A stretch of DNA of 7,040 nucleotides, taken from positions 1-7,040 of the forward strand of contig JAGGXQ010000046.1 in NCBI GenBank assembly GCA_021162925.1, read 5' to 3'. Source of the stretch: Nitrososphaerota archaeon. Lineage in GTDB: Archaea; Thermoproteota; Nitrososphaeria; Nitrososphaerales; JAGGXQ01. Shown in pieces: positions 5,893-7,040 of the stretch (its first letter is position 1; each line of letters opens with the position of its first letter). A program made the translations under genes and the position numbers. The notes under the pieces were generated by a model. It searched no databases. It was not told the DNA's origin and saw nothing but the letters and a program-made list of their open reading frames with translations.

Positions 5893-6618
5893 ATGGTCGA
5901 TATGTTCCCTACGTCGGCGGGTTATGATAGGGCGATAACGGTCTTCTCCCCCGATGGGAGGCTTTACCAGGTCGAGTATGCGATAGAGACCGTAAAGAGG
6001 GGGACGCTATCCATAGGGATCAAGTGCCCGGAGGGGGTCCTTCTGGCGGTCGAGGAGAAGACCAGGAAGCTACAGGAGTCCAGCGTGTCGCAGAAGCTCT
6101 TCCAGATCGACGACCACATAATAGTCGCGGCCGCTGGATACATACCGGATGCGAGGGTCCAGGTCGACAGGGCTAGGATCACGGCCCAGCAGAACAGACT
6201 CGTCTACGACGAGCCGATAGACGTGGAGGTCTTGGCGAAGAGCATCGCCGACCTAGCCCAGCAGTACACCCAATATGCAGGGGTAAGGCCGTTCGGCATC
6301 TCGCTGATAATAGCGGGCGTCGACAGGAAGGGGCCGAGCATCTACCTCACCGATCCCAGCGGTACCTTCCTGGGGTACTTGGCCGTCGCGATAGGGGCCG
6401 GAAGCGACCAAGTCATGGACTTCTTGGAGAAGAACTACAGGCCGGATATGTCCATGGAGGAGGCGGGCATCTTGGCGGTCAAGGCGATATACCTGGTCAG
6501 CGGGGAGAAGGAAGAAGGGAGACACATAAAGATGGCCGTGGTGGAGACCAAGGATAAGAAGGCCAGGTTCTTGAGCGAAGAGGAAATAAAAAGGATAGAA
6601 GAGAAGGCCAGGGGTTAG
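5893..6618 (+). CDS. psmA: 20S proteasome alpha subunit
   Basis: A 241-residue structural subunit of the archaeal proteasome; seven copies form each outer ring, which gates substrate entry and docks ATPases such as PAN or Cdc48. The N-terminal alpha signature YDRAITVFSPDGRLYQVEYA (11-30) is intact, followed by the VKRGT segment. K68 in SQKLFQIDDHI aligns with the lysine used for docking ATPase C-termini in characterised subunits. QQYTQYAGVRPFG marks the middle and a charged helix (EEEIKRIEEKARG) ends the protein. As an alpha subunit it lacks a catalytic N-terminal threonine. A frame-matched ATG at 5872 lies inside the TATA element, so I prefer 5893; ATG at 5902 (238 residues) is also possible. 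No ribosome binding site is present, consistent with a leaderless mRNA. Its stop overlaps the convergent DUF35 stop. Confidence 0.97.
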   Translation: MVDMFPTSAGYDRAITVFSPDGRLYQVEYAIETVKRGTLSIGIKCPEGVLLAVEEKTRKLQESSVSQKLFQIDDHIIVAAAGYIPDARVQVDRARITAQQNRLVYDEPIDVEVLAKSIADLAQQYTQYAGVRPFGISLIIAGVDRKGPSIYLTDPSGTFLGYLAVAIGAGSDQVMDFLEKNYRPDMSMEEAGILAVKAIYLVSGEKEEGRHIKMAVVETKDKKARFLSEEEIKRIEEKARG

Positions 6619-7004
6619 ACCTTCTTGAACTTGTAGCCGTAGAGTATCTGGCCGTCCCTTCCGAGGACCCTTACCCTCCTGAAGACCATCTCGACCTCGT
6701 CCCCGTCCTTCACCTCTTCGGGCTTCGCGTCGGTTATCTGCGAAAAGACCCTGACCCCGTTCTCCAGCTCCACGAACGCGAGGATCATGGGGACCTGGTC
6801 CTCGAAGCCCGACAGGGGGCTGTAAAGGACCGTGTGGACCAGGATCTTACCCCTCTTCGGCATCTCCTTGTCCGCTATGCGCCTAGATCCGCATTTGGGG
6901 CAGACGCGGACCGGTGGGAAGTACTCCCCTCCACACTCCTCGCACTTCGACCCCAGGAGCCTGTAGTACCTGCCCTTCGTCCTCCAGTGAGATATCTCGC
7001 TCAT
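6615..7004 (-). CDS. DUF35 zinc-ribbon/OB-fold protein, acyl-CoA complex partner
   Basis: A 129-residue protein with the three expected parts: an N-terminal amphipathic helix (SHWRTKGRYYRLLG, 5-18), a rubredoxin-like zinc ribbon with C21, C24, C35 and C38, and an OB-fold from about residue 49 to the end. In archaea such proteins bridge acetoacetyl-CoA thiolase and HMG-CoA synthase, binding CoA and passing intermediates to the mevalonate pathway. The preceding gene ends in a thiolase-like C-terminus and overlaps this start as ATGA, which strongly supports that role. GAGGAGGG lies 7 nt before the ATG. DUF35 proteins also accompany other thiolases and acyltransferases, so without the rest of the upstream operon the exact pathway is inferred. 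Its TAA overlaps the psmA TAG on the other strand. Confidence 0.9.
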   Translation of the reverse strand: MSEISHWRTKGRYYRLLGSKCEECGGEYFPPVRVCPKCGSRRIADKEMPKRGKILVHTVLYSPLSGFEDQVPMILAFVELENGVRVFSQITDAKPEEVKDGDEVEMVFRRVRVLGRDGQILYGYKFKKV

Positions 7005-7040
7005 CCTTCCACCCTCCTCAAAACGCTTACGACGGTTGTC
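7001..7040 (-). CDS. Thiolase-family protein, last 12 codons
   Basis: The only reading frame that ends at the DUF35 start encodes TTVVSVLRRVEG followed by TGA. The hydrophobic VVSVLRR ending is typical of archaeal acetyl-CoA acetyltransferase (thiolase) C-termini, and a thiolase directly before a DUF35 gene is the common archaeal order. The gene continues off the right edge. The ATGA overlap with the DUF35 gene implies translational coupling. With so little sequence, a related thiolase-fold enzyme remains possible. Confidence 0.75.
   Translation of the reverse strand, partial: TTVVSVLRRVEG
7012..7019 (-). promoter_or_regulatory. Ribosome binding site of the DUF35 gene
   Basis: GAGGAGGG on the minus strand lies within the last codons of the thiolase gene, 7 nt before the DUF35 ATG. 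It supports that start codon and coupled translation. Confidence 0.75.

Noticed and set aside
5393..5927. Two long plus-strand frames opposite DUF371
   Set aside because: They overlap the clear DUF371 motifs and run through the shared promoter into psmA in other frames.

Overview
The window is archaeal, most likely from a thermophilic member of the TACK (crenarchaeal or related) group. The evidence is a 20S proteasome alpha subunit, a LysW carrier-protein amino acid pathway, a DUF371 protein, a DUF35 protein downstream of a thiolase, and a mevalonate-decarboxylase-family enzyme. Arginine codons are dominated by AGG, TTG and GTG starts are common, and TATA boxes lie about 25-30 nt from start codons, as expected for leaderless archaeal transcripts. 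I cannot name the lineage from sequence alone.

Region 1 (1-3719, minus strand) is a compact amino acid operon: argG, argH, lysW, lysX/argX, lysY/argC. It has been cut at the left edge. Genes overlap by 4 nt or are separated by 1-4 nt. LysW carries the amino group-protected intermediate on its C-terminal Glu, the LysX-type ligase loads it, and the LysY/ArgC reductase acts on it. ArgG and ArgH perform the last two steps, citrulline to arginine. The argG/argH context says the pathway makes arginine; it may also make lysine.

Region 2 (3720-4473) is a divergent promoter block, then a plus-strand gene for an N-terminal helical plus C-terminal ACT-domain protein, a plausible regulator of amino acid metabolism transcribed away from argG. 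A 7-bp inverted repeat sits between the two TATA elements.

Region 3 (4444-5836, minus strand) is a two-gene unit: a DUF371 protein followed by a GHMP-family mevalonate-phosphate decarboxylase homologue of the KYHG type. The enzyme lacks the family's usual catalytic aspartate (Gln279 instead).

Region 4 (5837-6618, plus strand) is the proteasome alpha subunit gene, sharing one short AT-rich core promoter with the divergent DUF371 gene.

Region 5 (6615-7040, minus strand) is a DUF35 zinc-ribbon/OB-fold protein translationally coupled to the last codons of a thiolase. This is the arrangement of the archaeal thiolase/HMG-CoA synthase channel complex, so mevalonate-pathway genes lie on both sides of psmA.

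The window is mostly well-organised housekeeping. No mobile elements, CRISPR arrays, tRNA or rRNA genes were seen, and no gene-free stretch exceeds 300 bases. The points most worth following are the Asp-to-Gln change in the decarboxylase homologue, the ACT-domain gene with its shared control region opposite argG, and the compact bidirectional promoters.
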